In this document: one piece after another, positions 17,218-27,045 of the stretch
How the letters are laid out: the number at the start of each line of letters is the position of its first letter
Numbering within the stretch: position 1 is the first letter of the stretch
Source of the DNA: Lunatimonas lonarensis
Lineage (GTDB): Bacteria; Bacteroidota; Bacteroidia; Cytophagales; Cyclobacteriaceae
DNA length: 64,000 nt
Direction of reading: 5' to 3'
Assembly: GCF_000390185.1 (NCBI RefSeq)
Contig: NZ_AQHR01000107.1
Span: 91,527 to 155,526, forward strand
Program-made: the position numbers and the translations under genes
Notes under the pieces: generated by a model
The model's database searches: none
Told to the model about the DNA's origin: nothing
The model's input: the letters and a program-made list of their open reading frames with translations, nothing else

Positions 17218-18582
17218 ATGACCGAACAGACGCCTAGAAAGAGACTCCCACTCGGGCAAATCTGGAATATGAGCTTCGGTTTTTTGGGCATTCAGATGGG
17301 ATTTGCCCTACAAAATGCCAATGCTAGCAGAATCCTGCAAACCTTTGGGGCAGATGTAGAGCACCTTTCGCTCTTCTGGCTGGTGGCCCCTGTAACAGGT
17401 ATGATCGTGCAGCCCATTATTGGACACTATAGCGACCGTACATGGACCAGGCTGGGACGGAGGCGTCCCTACTTTTTGGTTGGCGGATTACTTGCAGCTA
17501 CTGGCCTGATTTTGCTGCCCAACGCATCTCTCTTCGTAGCGTTCCTTCCCGCACTTTGGATAGGTGCCGGTTTCCTGATGCTGATGGATGCTTCCTTTAA
17601 CATCGCCATGGAGCCTTTCAGGGCGTTGGTGGGGGATTTGCTGCCAAACAGTCAGCGGACGCTTGGATTTTCCATTCAGACCGGACTTATCGGAATTGGC
17701 GCTGTACTGGGATCTTGGCTTCCCTATGTACTGGGGGAATGGCTGGGGATTTCCAGCACGGCAGATCCCGGAATCATCCCCACGAATGTGGTAGTATCCT
17801 TCTTTGTGGGGGCAGCCGTCTTGTTGGGAACGATCCTTTGGACAGTGTTCACCACCAAAGAACACCCTCCAAGCCCGCCCCCTCAGTCAATAGCTCCCAA
17901 AACAAATGGATTTACCTCCATATTCCGCGACTTTTGCCATATGCCCAACACCATGCGTCAGTTGGGATTGGTACAGTTCTTTTCATGGTTTGGGTTGTTT
18001 TCCATGTGGGTGTTCACCACTCCTGCGTTGGCACAACATAGTTGGGGATTGGATCCTGCGGACACCAGTTCCGCTGCGTTTAACGAAGCCGGCAACTATG
18101 TCGGGATCATCTTTGGTGTCTATAATTTTGTAGCGGCAGTTTTTGCCTTCCTGCTTCCCACTATCGCCAACCGCATCGGAAGAAAACGCACCCATGCACT
18201 CTGTCTCAGTTTAGGCGGCATAGGGCTGATCTCCATGCTGCTAATTACCGATCCCAATCACCGATGGCTGCTGAACATTTGCATGGTGGGTGTTGGCATC
18301 GCTTGGGCAAGCATCTTGGCGATGCCTTACGCGATGCTCGCCGGCTCCATCCCCCCTGCCAAAATGGGCGTGTACATGGGCATCTTCAATTTCTTTATCA
18401 CAGCTCCGCAAATTGTCAACGGCTTAATCGGAGGATATATCGTCAAAAACTTCTATGAAGGAGAGGCCATTTACGCATTGGTAGGGGCGGGCGTACTATT
18501 TTTATTGGCGGCAGCCAGTGTGCTTTTTGTAGAAGAAAAAGAGCCATGGTCAACCAGAATAAAATGGCCCTCTAGTTCGTAA
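17218..18582 (+). CDS. MFS sugar transporter (SLC45/GPH-like)
   Basis: Inner-membrane sugar:cation symporter of the group commonly found in Bacteroidota maltose loci. It has 454 residues and about 12 hydrophobic segments. The loop between helices 2 and 3 is GHYSDRTWTRLGRRRPYF, the hallmark SDxxxxRxGRRRP motif of SLC45/sucrose-type carriers. GRKRTHALCLSLGGIG is the equivalent loop in the second half. Position directly after GH31 suggests import of the sugars that SusCD brings into the periplasm, probably maltose or maltodextrins (inference from context). It ends 6 nt from the convergent cysM. Confidence 0.88.
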   Translation: MTEQTPRKRLPLGQIWNMSFGFLGIQMGFALQNANASRILQTFGADVEHLSLFWLVAPVTGMIVQPIIGHYSDRTWTRLGRRRPYFLVGGLLAATGLILLPNASLFVAFLPALWIGAGFLMLMDASFNIAMEPFRALVGDLLPNSQRTLGFSIQTGLIGIGAVLGSWLPYVLGEWLGISSTADPGIIPTNVVVSFFVGAAVLLGTILWTVFTTKEHPPSPPPQSIAPKTNGFTSIFRDFCHMPNTMRQLGLVQFFSWFGLFSMWVFTTPALAQHSWGLDPADTSSAAFNEAGNYVGIIFGVYNFVAAVFAFLLPTIANRIGRKRTHALCLSLGGIGLISMLLITDPNHRWLLNICMVGVGIAWASILAMPYAMLAGSIPPAKMGVYMGIFNFFITAPQIVNGLIGGYIVKNFYEGEAIYALVGAGVLFLLAAASVLFVEEKEPWSTRIKWPSSS

Positions 18583-18588
18583 CCTCAT

Positions 18589-19467
18589 CTACCCAAACAG
18601 ATCCGAACTCAGGTAACGGTCACCCCTATCACAGGTGATGCATACAATCACACCTTCCTCCAACCCTTCTGCCACCCTCAATGCTGCGTGCAGCGCACCG
18701 CCGCTACTCATACCGGCTAATATTCCCTCTTCCTTGGCCATGCGGCGTGTCATCGCCGTAGCCTGTTCTTGACTGACATCCACCACCCGGTCTACCCGAT
18801 CCGCTTCGAAAATCTTGGGCAGAAATTCCGGAGACCACCTTCGTATTCCCGGAATACTGGAACCATCCGTTGGCTGTGTACCTACTATCTGAATAGCAGG
18901 GTTCTTCTCCTTCAAAAAACGGGATACTCCCATAATGGTGCCCGTGGTACCCATCGCTGAGACAAAATGGGTCACTTTTCCATCCGTGTCACGGTAAATT
19001 TCCGGCCCGGTGGTCTGGTAATGGGCCCAATAATTATCCGGATTGGCAAACTGGTTGAGCATGTGGTAACCTTGGTTCGCCGCCATGTCCTCGGCAAGCG
19101 TTCTGGAATATTCAATCGTCTTCTCGGCAGGCGTAAGAATGACCTTCGCTCCATAGGCTTCCATGGACAGTACGCGCTCCTTGGTAGAATTATCCGGCAT
19201 AATCAGTGTCATCTCCACTCCTAGCAGATTAGCTACCATAGCTAAGGCTATCCCCGTATTGCCACTGGTAGCCTCCACCAGCCGGGATCCTTTGGTTATT
19301 TCTCCCCGCTGCATAGCTTGGCTGATCATATGATAGGCAGCTCTATCCTTTACAGAACCCCCAGGGTTTTGGCCTTCCAACTTGCAAAAAATCGTGACCT
19401 TTGGGTTCACGGGAATATTCTCCAAGGCAACCAACGGAGTATTGCCTATAAGCCTTACTAACTTCAT
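18589..19467 (-). CDS. cysM: Cysteine synthase (O-acetylserine sulfhydrylase, CysM type)
   Basis: PLP enzyme making cysteine from O-acetylserine and sulfide or thiosulfate, cytosolic. The PLP lysine is K40 in NPGGSVKDRAA. The substrate loop is EATSGNTGIALAM, and the phosphate-binding loop is SAMGTTGTIMG. RRWSPEFLPKIF is typical of the CysM branch rather than CysK. At 292 residues it has the usual length. It follows cysE by 33 nt, so acetylserine production and use are in one operon. Confidence 0.93.
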   Translation of the reverse strand: MKLVRLIGNTPLVALENIPVNPKVTIFCKLEGQNPGGSVKDRAAYHMISQAMQRGEITKGSRLVEATSGNTGIALAMVANLLGVEMTLIMPDNSTKERVLSMEAYGAKVILTPAEKTIEYSRTLAEDMAANQGYHMLNQFANPDNYWAHYQTTGPEIYRDTDGKVTHFVSAMGTTGTIMGVSRFLKEKNPAIQIVGTQPTDGSSIPGIRRWSPEFLPKIFEADRVDRVVDVSQEQATAMTRRMAKEEGILAGMSSGGALHAALRVAEGLEEGVIVCITCDRGDRYLSSDLFG

Positions 19468-19500
19468 CGAATGATTTGTTTTTCTCTACAAGTTATCTGA

Positions 19501-20334
19501 TCAATCATCCCTTTTGAGCACATACAGATCGGTCAGATTGGAGGAGGCATCGTAAAGTTTGGTCTGGTAATAAATTTTACTTCTTGGAGGAATACTTTTG
19601 GTCAGCCATACATTGCCCCCTACGATGCTCTCTCTGCCTATTACCGTATCCCCTCCCAAAATGGTGGCACCTGCATAGATCACCACCTGATCCTCTATGG
19701 TGGGGTGACGTTTTTTGTCGGCGTCTTCTTTGTTTACACTAAGTGCCCCTAGGGTTACCCCCTGGTAGATCTTTACGTGATCCCCGACCACACTGGTCTC
19801 ACCAATCACGATTCCCGTGCCATGGTCAATACAAAAATGCCTGCCTATCCGGGCCCCGGGATGGATCTCTACACCCGTTCGGCTATGGGCATACTCTGCA
19901 ATCATTCGGGGGATCAGAAAAACCCCCAAGCTGTGCAACAAATGGGCAACGCGGTAAGCCGCTACCGCATAAAAACCAGGGTAGCAGCGAATGATCTCCG
20001 TCTTTGACTTAGCGGCGGGATCTCCGGCGTAAATCGCCTCAAGGTCTTCCAACAAGAGGTCATACACATGCTCCATCGAGTCAAAAAACTTTATAGCCAG
20101 CTCCTCCCCATCACCGGAATGCAGCTGACTGTTTCGCGTAAGAATCTTTTTCAACTGAACCTGAAGGTCAAAATACTTCATTTCCAGGTTTCCCCTTTCC
20201 TTCAGCAGTTCATTGGCATGCTCAGGAAACATCAGTCCGAGGATATCCTGAAAAAACCGATTGATCACCTTAGGGGATGGGCATCCAGGGCAAAGGTTAT
20301 GGGACTGGTGCAGGCGATCAATAAAAGTAGACAT
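19501..20334 (-). CDS. cysE: Serine O-acetyltransferase
   Basis: Makes O-acetylserine from serine and acetyl-CoA for the neighbouring cysteine synthase. An N-terminal helical part (1-140) is followed by a left-handed beta-helix with hexapeptide repeats (about 155-250: GVEIHPGARIGRHFCIDHGTGIVIG). Likely catalytic histidines are H150 (AEYAHSRTG) and H171 (DHGTG). At 277 residues it resembles the EpsC-like long form. It lies 24 nt after the beta-barrel gene and 33 nt before cysM. Confidence 0.93.
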   Translation of the reverse strand: MSTFIDRLHQSHNLCPGCPSPKVINRFFQDILGLMFPEHANELLKERGNLEMKYFDLQVQLKKILTRNSQLHSGDGEELAIKFFDSMEHVYDLLLEDLEAIYAGDPAAKSKTEIIRCYPGFYAVAAYRVAHLLHSLGVFLIPRMIAEYAHSRTGVEIHPGARIGRHFCIDHGTGIVIGETSVVGDHVKIYQGVTLGALSVNKEDADKKRHPTIEDQVVIYAGATILGGDTVIGRESIVGGNVWLTKSIPPRSKIYYQTKLYDASSNLTDLYVLKRDD

Positions 20335-20358
20335 AGGCTAATCAACTGGGGATGTATG

Positions 20359-20934
20359 CTAGAATACAAAACCAACCCGAATTACATAAGGTTCATTATA
20401 GGGGGATCTGATATTGTCGTGCAACAGATTATAAAGAACCATAAAATTCATTCCCCCCCGATTCCCGAAGGGGGAAAAATACCCCGCCCCTACCAGAAAG
20501 CCGGGAACCCAGTCCCGCGTAAACACCACATCGTTGGTATTGGGAACCCGATTCGCTACCTCCACGTTGAGCGTTTCGTACTCTGCGTGGGCAAAGATGC
20601 GTGGCAATACATTGTATCGATTGAAAATCCTCCCACCATAGATATTGGAACTAAAATTAAAAAAGCGGTCGTTAAAATACTGGTAGGTAGCACCCACACC
20701 TGCGGAGTACTTTTCAGTGACCATAACCCCCGCAAGCGGAGAAACATCGATAAAGGTAATCGTACCAAACTGTAGGCTCAGATTACCTCCAAAATACATC
20801 CGTTCACTTAGTGGGGGATTGTCTTCCGGGTAAATCTCTCGCTGCGCTTTCGATTCAAAAAGGATAATCCCGGAAATCCAAAGGGTTAGGGCAATGCATT
20901 TTACAATAAGGGAACTATTCTTCCACAATAACAT
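20359..20934 (-). CDS. Predicted small outer-membrane beta-barrel protein
   Basis: Not assigned to a named family. It has 191 residues with an N-terminal signal peptide (IALTLWISGIILFESKAQ). After it, alternating aromatic/glycine strands such as MYFGGNLSLQFGTITFIDVSPLAGV and SAGVGATYQYF end in a terminal aromatic (VIRVGFVF). This is the pattern of an outer-membrane barrel of about 8 strands. Its start overlaps the end of ftsB by 20 nt, which suggests translational coupling. cysE follows after 24 nt. Confidence 0.7.
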   Translation of the reverse strand: MLLWKNSSLIVKCIALTLWISGIILFESKAQREIYPEDNPPLSERMYFGGNLSLQFGTITFIDVSPLAGVMVTEKYSAGVGATYQYFNDRFFNFSSNIYGGRIFNRYNVLPRIFAHAEYETLNVEVANRVPNTNDVVFTRDWVPGFLVGAGYFSPFGNRGGMNFMVLYNLLHDNIRSPYNEPYVIRVGFVF

Positions 20935-21202
20935 ATAGATCTTCGGCTTTTCGTTTCATCAAATACCTTTCACGGGCAAACTTCTCTAAAAGTTCGTAAT
21001 TGCTCATCAATTCCTCCCTGTCAGCCTGCACCTTTTCTTTTCTCTCCAGGTAAAATTCCTTCTGCCGTTCCAAATCGCGAAGTTTTGCGCGTAGCTTGAT
21101 ATGGCTTACGATATCATTGGTATCTATAAAGACCATCCACGCAACAAATAAAACAGTAAAAATAAAGTAGAAGTTCTTGGTGTATTTCAGGTATTTGCCC
21201 AT
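20915..21202 (-). CDS. FtsB/DivIC family septum formation initiator
   Basis: Small bitopic division protein that bridges FtsQ and FtsL in the divisome. It has 95 residues with one transmembrane helix (about 10-27, FYFIFTVLFVAWMVFI). A coiled coil follows (about 38-72, KLRAKLRDLERQKEFYLERKEKVQADREEL) and then the conserved ERYLMKRKAEDLYVI end. FtsB-type genes often lie beside eno. Here eno is about 2.8 kb upstream on the same strand, with two envelope genes in between. Confidence 0.85.
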   Translation of the reverse strand: MGKYLKYTKNFYFIFTVLFVAWMVFIDTNDIVSHIKLRAKLRDLERQKEFYLERKEKVQADREELMSNYELLEKFARERYLMKRKAEDLYVIVEE

Positions 21203-21222
21203 CGCCTTCTTATATGTTTACA

Positions 21223-21230
21223 CAAATATA
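21223..21230 (-). promoter_or_regulatory. Candidate promoter of ftsB-OMP-cysE-cysM
   Basis: The minus-strand -7 box TATATTTG matches TAnnTTTG fully, 20 nt before the ftsB ATG. No clear TTTG lies 19-20 nt upstream. Only one -7 element supports this call. Confidence 0.4.
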
Positions 21231-21320
21231 GTCAATGAAGGTATTCCAAAAGTTAAAAGGAGAGAATAAAATCATCAGCCTCAAGACACCTCCGGCGAAG
21301 CGGCCGATATGGATATACGA

Positions 21321-22532
21321 TTAATCCTCCAATGAAAAGTCCATAGGGAGTGAATCCGCCATTTTTTGCCATGCCCAATATCCGTATAAATGAAGGTGCA
21401 ACGGATTCGATTCCTGACCTGATGGGTAGATGGTGAGGGGAGCTATCAAGCGAATGCTGGAAACCGGGTTTTCAGAAACCGGGCGGTAGCCACTATGGAA
21501 GCTTCTCACATATTCTTTTGGGAGTTTGGCATGTTTATAGGTTATTTGAAGATAGTTTTCAAAATCCAATTCAATGGTCCCCTCCACATTACGGCTATAG
21601 GAATTTGAAGCCAACAGCTCCTCTTCCACTTTCTCGATTGTTTTTGGTAGCTTCTCCTTCTCAATCAATGCGTTCAGGGAGTCTTTAAACAAACTATACG
21701 GAAGCTGATTTATCTCCTGCATGCGTTTTTTCGCATCTTCTATGGTCTGATCATCAGGCCTGTCCGGATTTGGAATTAATTCCATATGTCTAACTTCAAA
21801 CCCTTCTTCACTAACTATGCCGTCCCTGAGGGCTCTTTTAAAATGCATCCAAGAACCCAAATACGCTCTTTTCCTTGCCTTTGCCCATCTATTAAGCTTT
21901 AGCCTACTACCTCCATCGAATTCCATATAGCTGGGATATCCCATATAGCGGAAAATTCCCTCTTCAATATAGTATTCAAAAGATGACAACAAGTACCTGA
22001 TATGAAATCCCAATCCGTGATTTTCTATTTCCAAAAAATCCACACTTCTAACTTTTAGCGAACTTTCTTGCCTGTCTATGACCAGCACTTCCGGGTTAAG
22101 AATTTCACTTCGCATCCCATTCTCGCTACTCCCAAGGAAAAAAAATTGAAATGTTTTCAAGTTCTCATACCACTCGCTGCTTCTTTCCGCCTTTACTTCC
22201 AATTCTTTCAATTCAACAACAAGTGGAGCAAGCTCAAACAAATATGTCAGAGGGCCGGAGGTAAAATCAGCTTGGTAAACCAGTCTGTCATACCCCATCA
22301 TGGAAACAATAATTTCGTAGACACCTTTATTCACCTTCAGTTCAAATTGACCATTTTGATCCGCTATGGATCCTTGCATGGAATTGTTGATGAATACGGA
22401 GGCAAAAGGGAGGGGCTCATTGGTCGTGCCATCAACTATACGTCCGGTAATGGATACCTGCTGGGCAATCCCTAAGTTGCTGCCAATCAATAGAAAAACA
22501 GCAAATAATACTGCTACTAAATGTTTAGACAT
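21321..22532 (-). CDS. Carboxypeptidase-regulatory-like domain protein, secreted
   Basis: Unknown function. It has 403 residues with a signal peptide (MSKHLVAVLFAVFLLIGSNLGIAQ). A CarboxypepD_reg-like beta domain covers about 26-110 (VSITGRIVDGTTNEPLPFASVFINN through GVYEIIVSMMGYDRLVYQ). The rest is an uncharacterised region often annotated only by that first domain in Bacteroidota. It is probably periplasmic or outer-membrane associated. It is 118 nt from ftsB, on the same strand as the propeller gene upstream. Confidence 0.75.
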   Translation of the reverse strand: MSKHLVAVLFAVFLLIGSNLGIAQQVSITGRIVDGTTNEPLPFASVFINNSMQGSIADQNGQFELKVNKGVYEIIVSMMGYDRLVYQADFTSGPLTYLFELAPLVVELKELEVKAERSSEWYENLKTFQFFFLGSSENGMRSEILNPEVLVIDRQESSLKVRSVDFLEIENHGLGFHIRYLLSSFEYYIEEGIFRYMGYPSYMEFDGGSRLKLNRWAKARKRAYLGSWMHFKRALRDGIVSEEGFEVRHMELIPNPDRPDDQTIEDAKKRMQEINQLPYSLFKDSLNALIEKEKLPKTIEKVEEELLASNSYSRNVEGTIELDFENYLQITYKHAKLPKEYVRSFHSGYRPVSENPVSSIRLIAPLTIYPSGQESNPLHLHLYGYWAWQKMADSLPMDFSLED

Positions 22533-22663
22533 GGCCTGATTGAAAAAGGGAGTCTATCATATCCCTTTCTGCTTTACGGAGGGTTAAATTGAAGGTTGTA
22601 GTTTGTCCGCTAAACTGTTAGATCCTCCCTGTTTGAAATGCACTTTCGGCATAAACGTAGGGT

Positions 22664-22671
22664 CAAACGTA
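22664..22671 (-). promoter_or_regulatory. Candidate promoter of the carboxypeptidase-regulatory-like gene
   Basis: The minus-strand TACGTTTG matches the -7 consensus, 132 nt before the start codon. No -33 box stands out. Confidence 0.3.
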
Positions 22672-22726
22672 TACCCCTTAATAAGGAATAATTGTTGATG
22701 ATGTAGAACCGAGTGCAAGAGTTATC

Positions 22727-23884
22727 CTATCGCAAAGCCGCAACGATCAATACCGGGTTGTCGTCGTCTGCCCAACCCTCTAGCTGGTCACGCAGCCCTG
22801 GAGCCAATTGCATTTGCCCCACACCCGACTTCAGCGTCTTCATTTCTACCAAGAAAACCAACTCCCGATCCGAACGAAATCCCACTGGCTGGTAAAAAAC
22901 CGCTGATTCGTGCTGTTGCAAAACTTGCTTCTTTATGCGGTTGCTTGACTTGTCTAGCTTGCTTGACTTGTCTAGCTTGCTTGACTTGTCTAGCAAGACC
23001 TGATGGTTTTCTACCCCTTTTATGGATTGAACGTAAATTTCAAATAAACTGTACGATTCACTGTCGTGCATCCTATACACATCGGCAAATCCCCGCTCAT
23101 TTAGCTTCATAAATCCCTCCATCAAATCTTCCTCCCAAAACTCGGCTGGGACAGCCATGCGCCCAAAATCAAAGGATACGTGGGGAGTAATGCTATCACC
23201 CACCACCTCGTAGATCACATCGTCAAAGGAATCGTGAAAAAACAACCGATCAGGGAACGCATACAGGTTAACACCTGTGATCGGCATCATATCGTTGGAA
23301 TAATCGTTCTCCAAAAACCGGCCGACTATCACCCCTTCCTCATCCAACAAATAAAGTCGATGGTCCGAGACCGGTAAATTATGTCCGGCGTACACAGCTA
23401 AGCGACCCGTTGGACTCCATTCCGCTGAAAAGCCCAAAACACCCAATGAGGTAGATTCCGGTGTGCCCTTTGGCATTGGAAACCGAATAAGCTCGGTATG
23501 CATACCTTGTCCAGCGAGGATTTCAAGCCCCTCGCCGGGCCGTAGCAAATGGGAAATACCGGCTACCTTATCGGGACCTTCCCCTACCTCCAATAACTTC
23601 CCCACATAAGCCCCATCACTCAAAAAATAATGCACATCTCCTCGTCGCTGACTCTCCCAAATCAAGTATCCATCGTTCCAAAACCTTACCTCAACTTGAG
23701 TGCTGAGCAAATTGTCTGAGTGGGTTTCCAAGGGGATCAATTCCTTAATCTCCCATGAAAACGTATCCTCGATCACCTCCATCAACACAATGCGATCAAC
23801 GGGGGAAGAATCCGGAGAAGACTCACAGGATACCAAAAGGATCATAAACATAGAAAGGCAAGGGAAAATAGACAAAAAGCGCAT
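22727..23884 (-). CDS. 6-bladed beta-propeller lipoprotein
   Basis: Lipoprotein with signal MFMILLVSC (Cys20) and a propeller-like body of about 350 residues, of the BF3886 type found in many Bacteroidota (DGYLIWESQRRGDVHYFLSDGAYVGKLLEVGEGPDKV is the typical blade with GEGP). Function is unknown; a periplasmic or surface ligand-binding role is inferred. Oddly, residues about 297-314 are a threefold perfect LDKSSK repeat encoded by an 18-nt tandem repeat at 22941-22994. It lies downstream of the eno terminator. Confidence 0.75.
   Translation of the reverse strand: MRFLSIFPCLSMFMILLVSCESSPDSSPVDRIVLMEVIEDTFSWEIKELIPLETHSDNLLSTQVEVRFWNDGYLIWESQRRGDVHYFLSDGAYVGKLLEVGEGPDKVAGISHLLRPGEGLEILAGQGMHTELIRFPMPKGTPESTSLGVLGFSAEWSPTGRLAVYAGHNLPVSDHRLYLLDEEGVIVGRFLENDYSNDMMPITGVNLYAFPDRLFFHDSFDDVIYEVVGDSITPHVSFDFGRMAVPAEFWEEDLMEGFMKLNERGFADVYRMHDSESYSLFEIYVQSIKGVENHQVLLDKSSKLDKSSKLDKSSNRIKKQVLQQHESAVFYQPVGFRSDRELVFLVEMKTLKSGVGQMQLAPGLRDQLEGWADDDNPVLIVAALR
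22941..22994 (-). repeat. 18-nt tandem repeat, three perfect copies, inside the propeller gene
   Basis: Plus-strand unit TTGCTTGACTTGTCTAGC, present three times without a mismatch. Each copy adds LDKSSK to the protein, so changes in copy number keep the frame. Confidence 0.95.
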
Positions 23885-23948
23885 AGAAGCAATGGGTTAG
23901 ATATAGACGATTAATTTACCTAATTTTTTAATAATTTAAAACAATGCA

Positions 23949-23976
23949 TAAAAAAAGCTCCGGATAACCGGAGCTT
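23949..23976 (-). terminator. Intrinsic terminator of carA-eno
   Basis: Minus strand: AAGCTCCGG, loop TTAT, CCGGAGCTT, followed by a run of seven T. It lies 28 nt after the enolase stop codon. Confidence 0.9.
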
Positions 23977-24003
23977 TTATTGAATAAAATATTTGTTAGC
24001 TAG

Positions 24004-25293
<1,290 letters not shown>

Positions 25294-25302
25294 TTATGTT
25301 TG

Positions 25303-26394
25303 TTACTTTTTGGTTAGGGAAATAAATTCATCAAACAGGTACCGGGAATCGTGCGGTCCTGGACTGGATTCGGGGTGGTACTGAACGGAAAATGCCGGGC
25401 GACTCTTTAGGCGAATACCAGCGACGGAACCATCGTTCAGGTGCACATGGGTAATTTCAACATCCGGGTTCTTTGCTATGTCTTCTTTGGTAACGACAAA
25501 CCCGTGATTTTGGGAGGTAATTTCGCTTTTCCCTGTCAACAGATTTTTGATCGGGTGGTTGAGACCTCTATGACCATGGTGCATTTTGTAAGTGGATATA
25601 CCACAGGCCCTTGCCAAAATCTGGTGTCCAAGGCAAATTCCAAAAAGAGGCTTTCCAAGTGCAAGTATTTGTTTGGCGGTTTCTACCGCATAATCCATCA
25701 CCGCAGGATCACCTGGGCCATTGGAAAGGAAATAGGCATCGGGCCCCCACGCTTCCATTTCCTCTAGACTGGTTTTGGCAGGAAATACTTTGCAATAAGC
25801 ACCTCGCTCGGAAAGACAGCGCAGGATGTTTCGCTTTATTCCGTAATCCACACAGGCGACTTTAATGGACGAACCCTCTTCGCCAAAAAAATAGGGCTCC
25901 TTGGTGCAGACTTGGGAAGAAAGCTCCAGGCCATTCATGTCAGGGACTTTTTTGAGTTCGGCGCGCAACGCATCCAAATCAGAGATCTCTGAACTGATAA
26001 TGGCATTCATGGCTCCTTTGGAGCGGATATGCCTTACCAACAACCGCGTATCGATATCGGCAATGCCGGTAATGCCATGCTCCGCAAGGTATTCCTGAAG
26101 AGATTGTTTGGCATCAAGACGGCTGTAAACATTCGAAAAATCATTCACCACGATGCCGGCAATTAACGGTCGAGCTGACTCAGCTTCATCATCCACTACA
26201 CCATAATTACCGATATGCGGTGTAGTATTGACGATAATCTGACCGGTGTAGGAGGGATCTGTGTAAATCTCCTGGTACCCCGTCATACCGGTATTAAAAC
26301 AAATCTCTCCGCCGCTGGTCCCTTCCTTCCCTACAAGCGTTCCGTGAAAGACCATTCCATCTGCTAATAGAAGTGTTGCTTTTTTTCTTGTCAT
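25303..26394 (-). CDS. carA: Carbamoyl-phosphate synthase small (glutaminase) subunit
   Basis: Releases ammonia from glutamine for carbamoyl phosphate made by CarB (not in the window), feeding arginine and pyrimidine synthesis. From ATG 26394 (MTRKKATLLLADG) it has 363 residues. The N-terminal CarA domain runs to about 150, and the class I glutaminase domain has C254 (LFGICLGHQIL), H340 and E342 (VQYHPESSPGP). The open frame extends 29 codons upstream, but that part has no similarity to CarA and overlaps the predicted promoter. It lies directly downstream of the ribosomal operon terminator. Confidence 0.96.
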   Translation of the reverse strand: MTRKKATLLLADGMVFHGTLVGKEGTSGGEICFNTGMTGYQEIYTDPSYTGQIIVNTTPHIGNYGVVDDEAESARPLIAGIVVNDFSNVYSRLDAKQSLQEYLAEHGITGIADIDTRLLVRHIRSKGAMNAIISSEISDLDALRAELKKVPDMNGLELSSQVCTKEPYFFGEEGSSIKVACVDYGIKRNILRCLSERGAYCKVFPAKTSLEEMEAWGPDAYFLSNGPGDPAVMDYAVETAKQILALGKPLFGICLGHQILARACGISTYKMHHGHRGLNHPIKNLLTGKSEITSQNHGFVVTKEDIAKNPDVEITHVHLNDGSVAGIRLKSRPAFSVQYHPESSPGPHDSRYLFDEFISLTKK

Positions 26395-26411
26395 AATCAA
26401 ATTTGAATGGG

Positions 26412-26419
26412 CAAATTTA
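26412..26419 (-). promoter_or_regulatory. Candidate promoter of carA-eno
   Basis: The minus-strand TAAATTTG matches the -7 box fully, and its last base lies 18 nt upstream of the ATG, giving a very short leader. There is no TTTG at the expected distance. Confidence 0.45.
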
Positions 26420-26462
26420 AGGATTTTATCAGTAAGTGGGAGTATAAATGCGGAAAGGATAC

Positions 26463-26495
26463 AAAAAAGGGATTGAACCATCGCCCAATCCCTTT
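26463..26495 (-). terminator. Terminator of the rplC-rplQ operon
   Basis: Minus strand: AAAGGGATTG, 10-nt loop, CAATCCCTTT, then a T run (TTTTTTG). It lies 35 nt after the rplQ stop codon and before carA. Confidence 0.88.
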
Positions 26496-26529
26496 ATCTA
26501 TACCATTATCCCGACACACTAGTAGGTCG

Positions 26530-27039
26530 CTATTCCGATTTTTTCTCTTCGCTGCCTTCGCCTTCCGCAGCAGGGGCATCCACTGCTGCTGCGGGTGCTG
26601 AATCCTCAGCCTTACCGCTGCTACGGCGACTCCTTCTGCGAGTGGACTTCTTCGCCGGCTTGGCATCTTGAAGCATCAGCTCGTTAAAGTCCACCAACTC
26701 GATAATACACATTTCTGCATTATCTCCCAGACGAAGTCCGGTTTTGATGATCCGGGTATACCCCCCTGGTCTGCTGGCAACTTTATCTGCTACGGTACCA
26801 AAAAGCTCCTTGATGGCCTCTTTGTTTTGGAGGTAAGAGAAAACAACCCGTCTGTTATGGGTGGTATCTTCCTTCGCCCTGGTGATGAATGGCTCTACGT
26901 ATTTTCTCAGTTCCTTGGCCTTTGCCAGCGTAGTAGAAATCCGCTTATGTAGGAACAGCGAACTAGCCATATTGGACAGCATCGCCTTTCTGTGCGAGGC
27001 GGTTCTTCCAAGGTGGTTAAATTTCTTGCCGTGTCTCAT
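26530..27039 (-). CDS. rplQ: 50S ribosomal protein L17
   Basis: Large-subunit protein near the peptide exit tunnel. The L17 core fills residues 1-116 ([21 protein letters not shown] through [15 protein letters not shown]). It is followed by an unusual tail of about 50 residues, first basic ([12 protein letters not shown]) and then rich in Ala, Glu and Ser. E. coli L17 lacks such a tail, while extended tails are common in Bacteroidota. It is the last gene of the operon, 6 nt after rpoA. Confidence 0.96.
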   Translation of the reverse strand: MRHGKKFNHLGRTASHRKAMLSNMASSLFLHKRISTTLAKAKELRKYVEPFITRAKEDTTHNRRVVFSYLQNKEAIKELFGTVADKVASRPGGYTRIIKTGLRLGDNAEMCIIELVDFNELMLQDAKPAKKSTRRRSRRSSGKAEDSAPAAAVDAPAAEGEGSEEKKSE

Positions 27040-27045
27040 TTTATT

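Noticed and set aside
22941..22994. Short CRISPR-like array
   Set aside because: The copies are directly adjacent with no spacers and lie in frame inside a protein gene.
26395..26481. 29-residue N-terminal extension of CarA
   Set aside because: CarA proteins begin near MTRKKATLLLADG; the extension overlaps the candidate promoter and the operon terminator.
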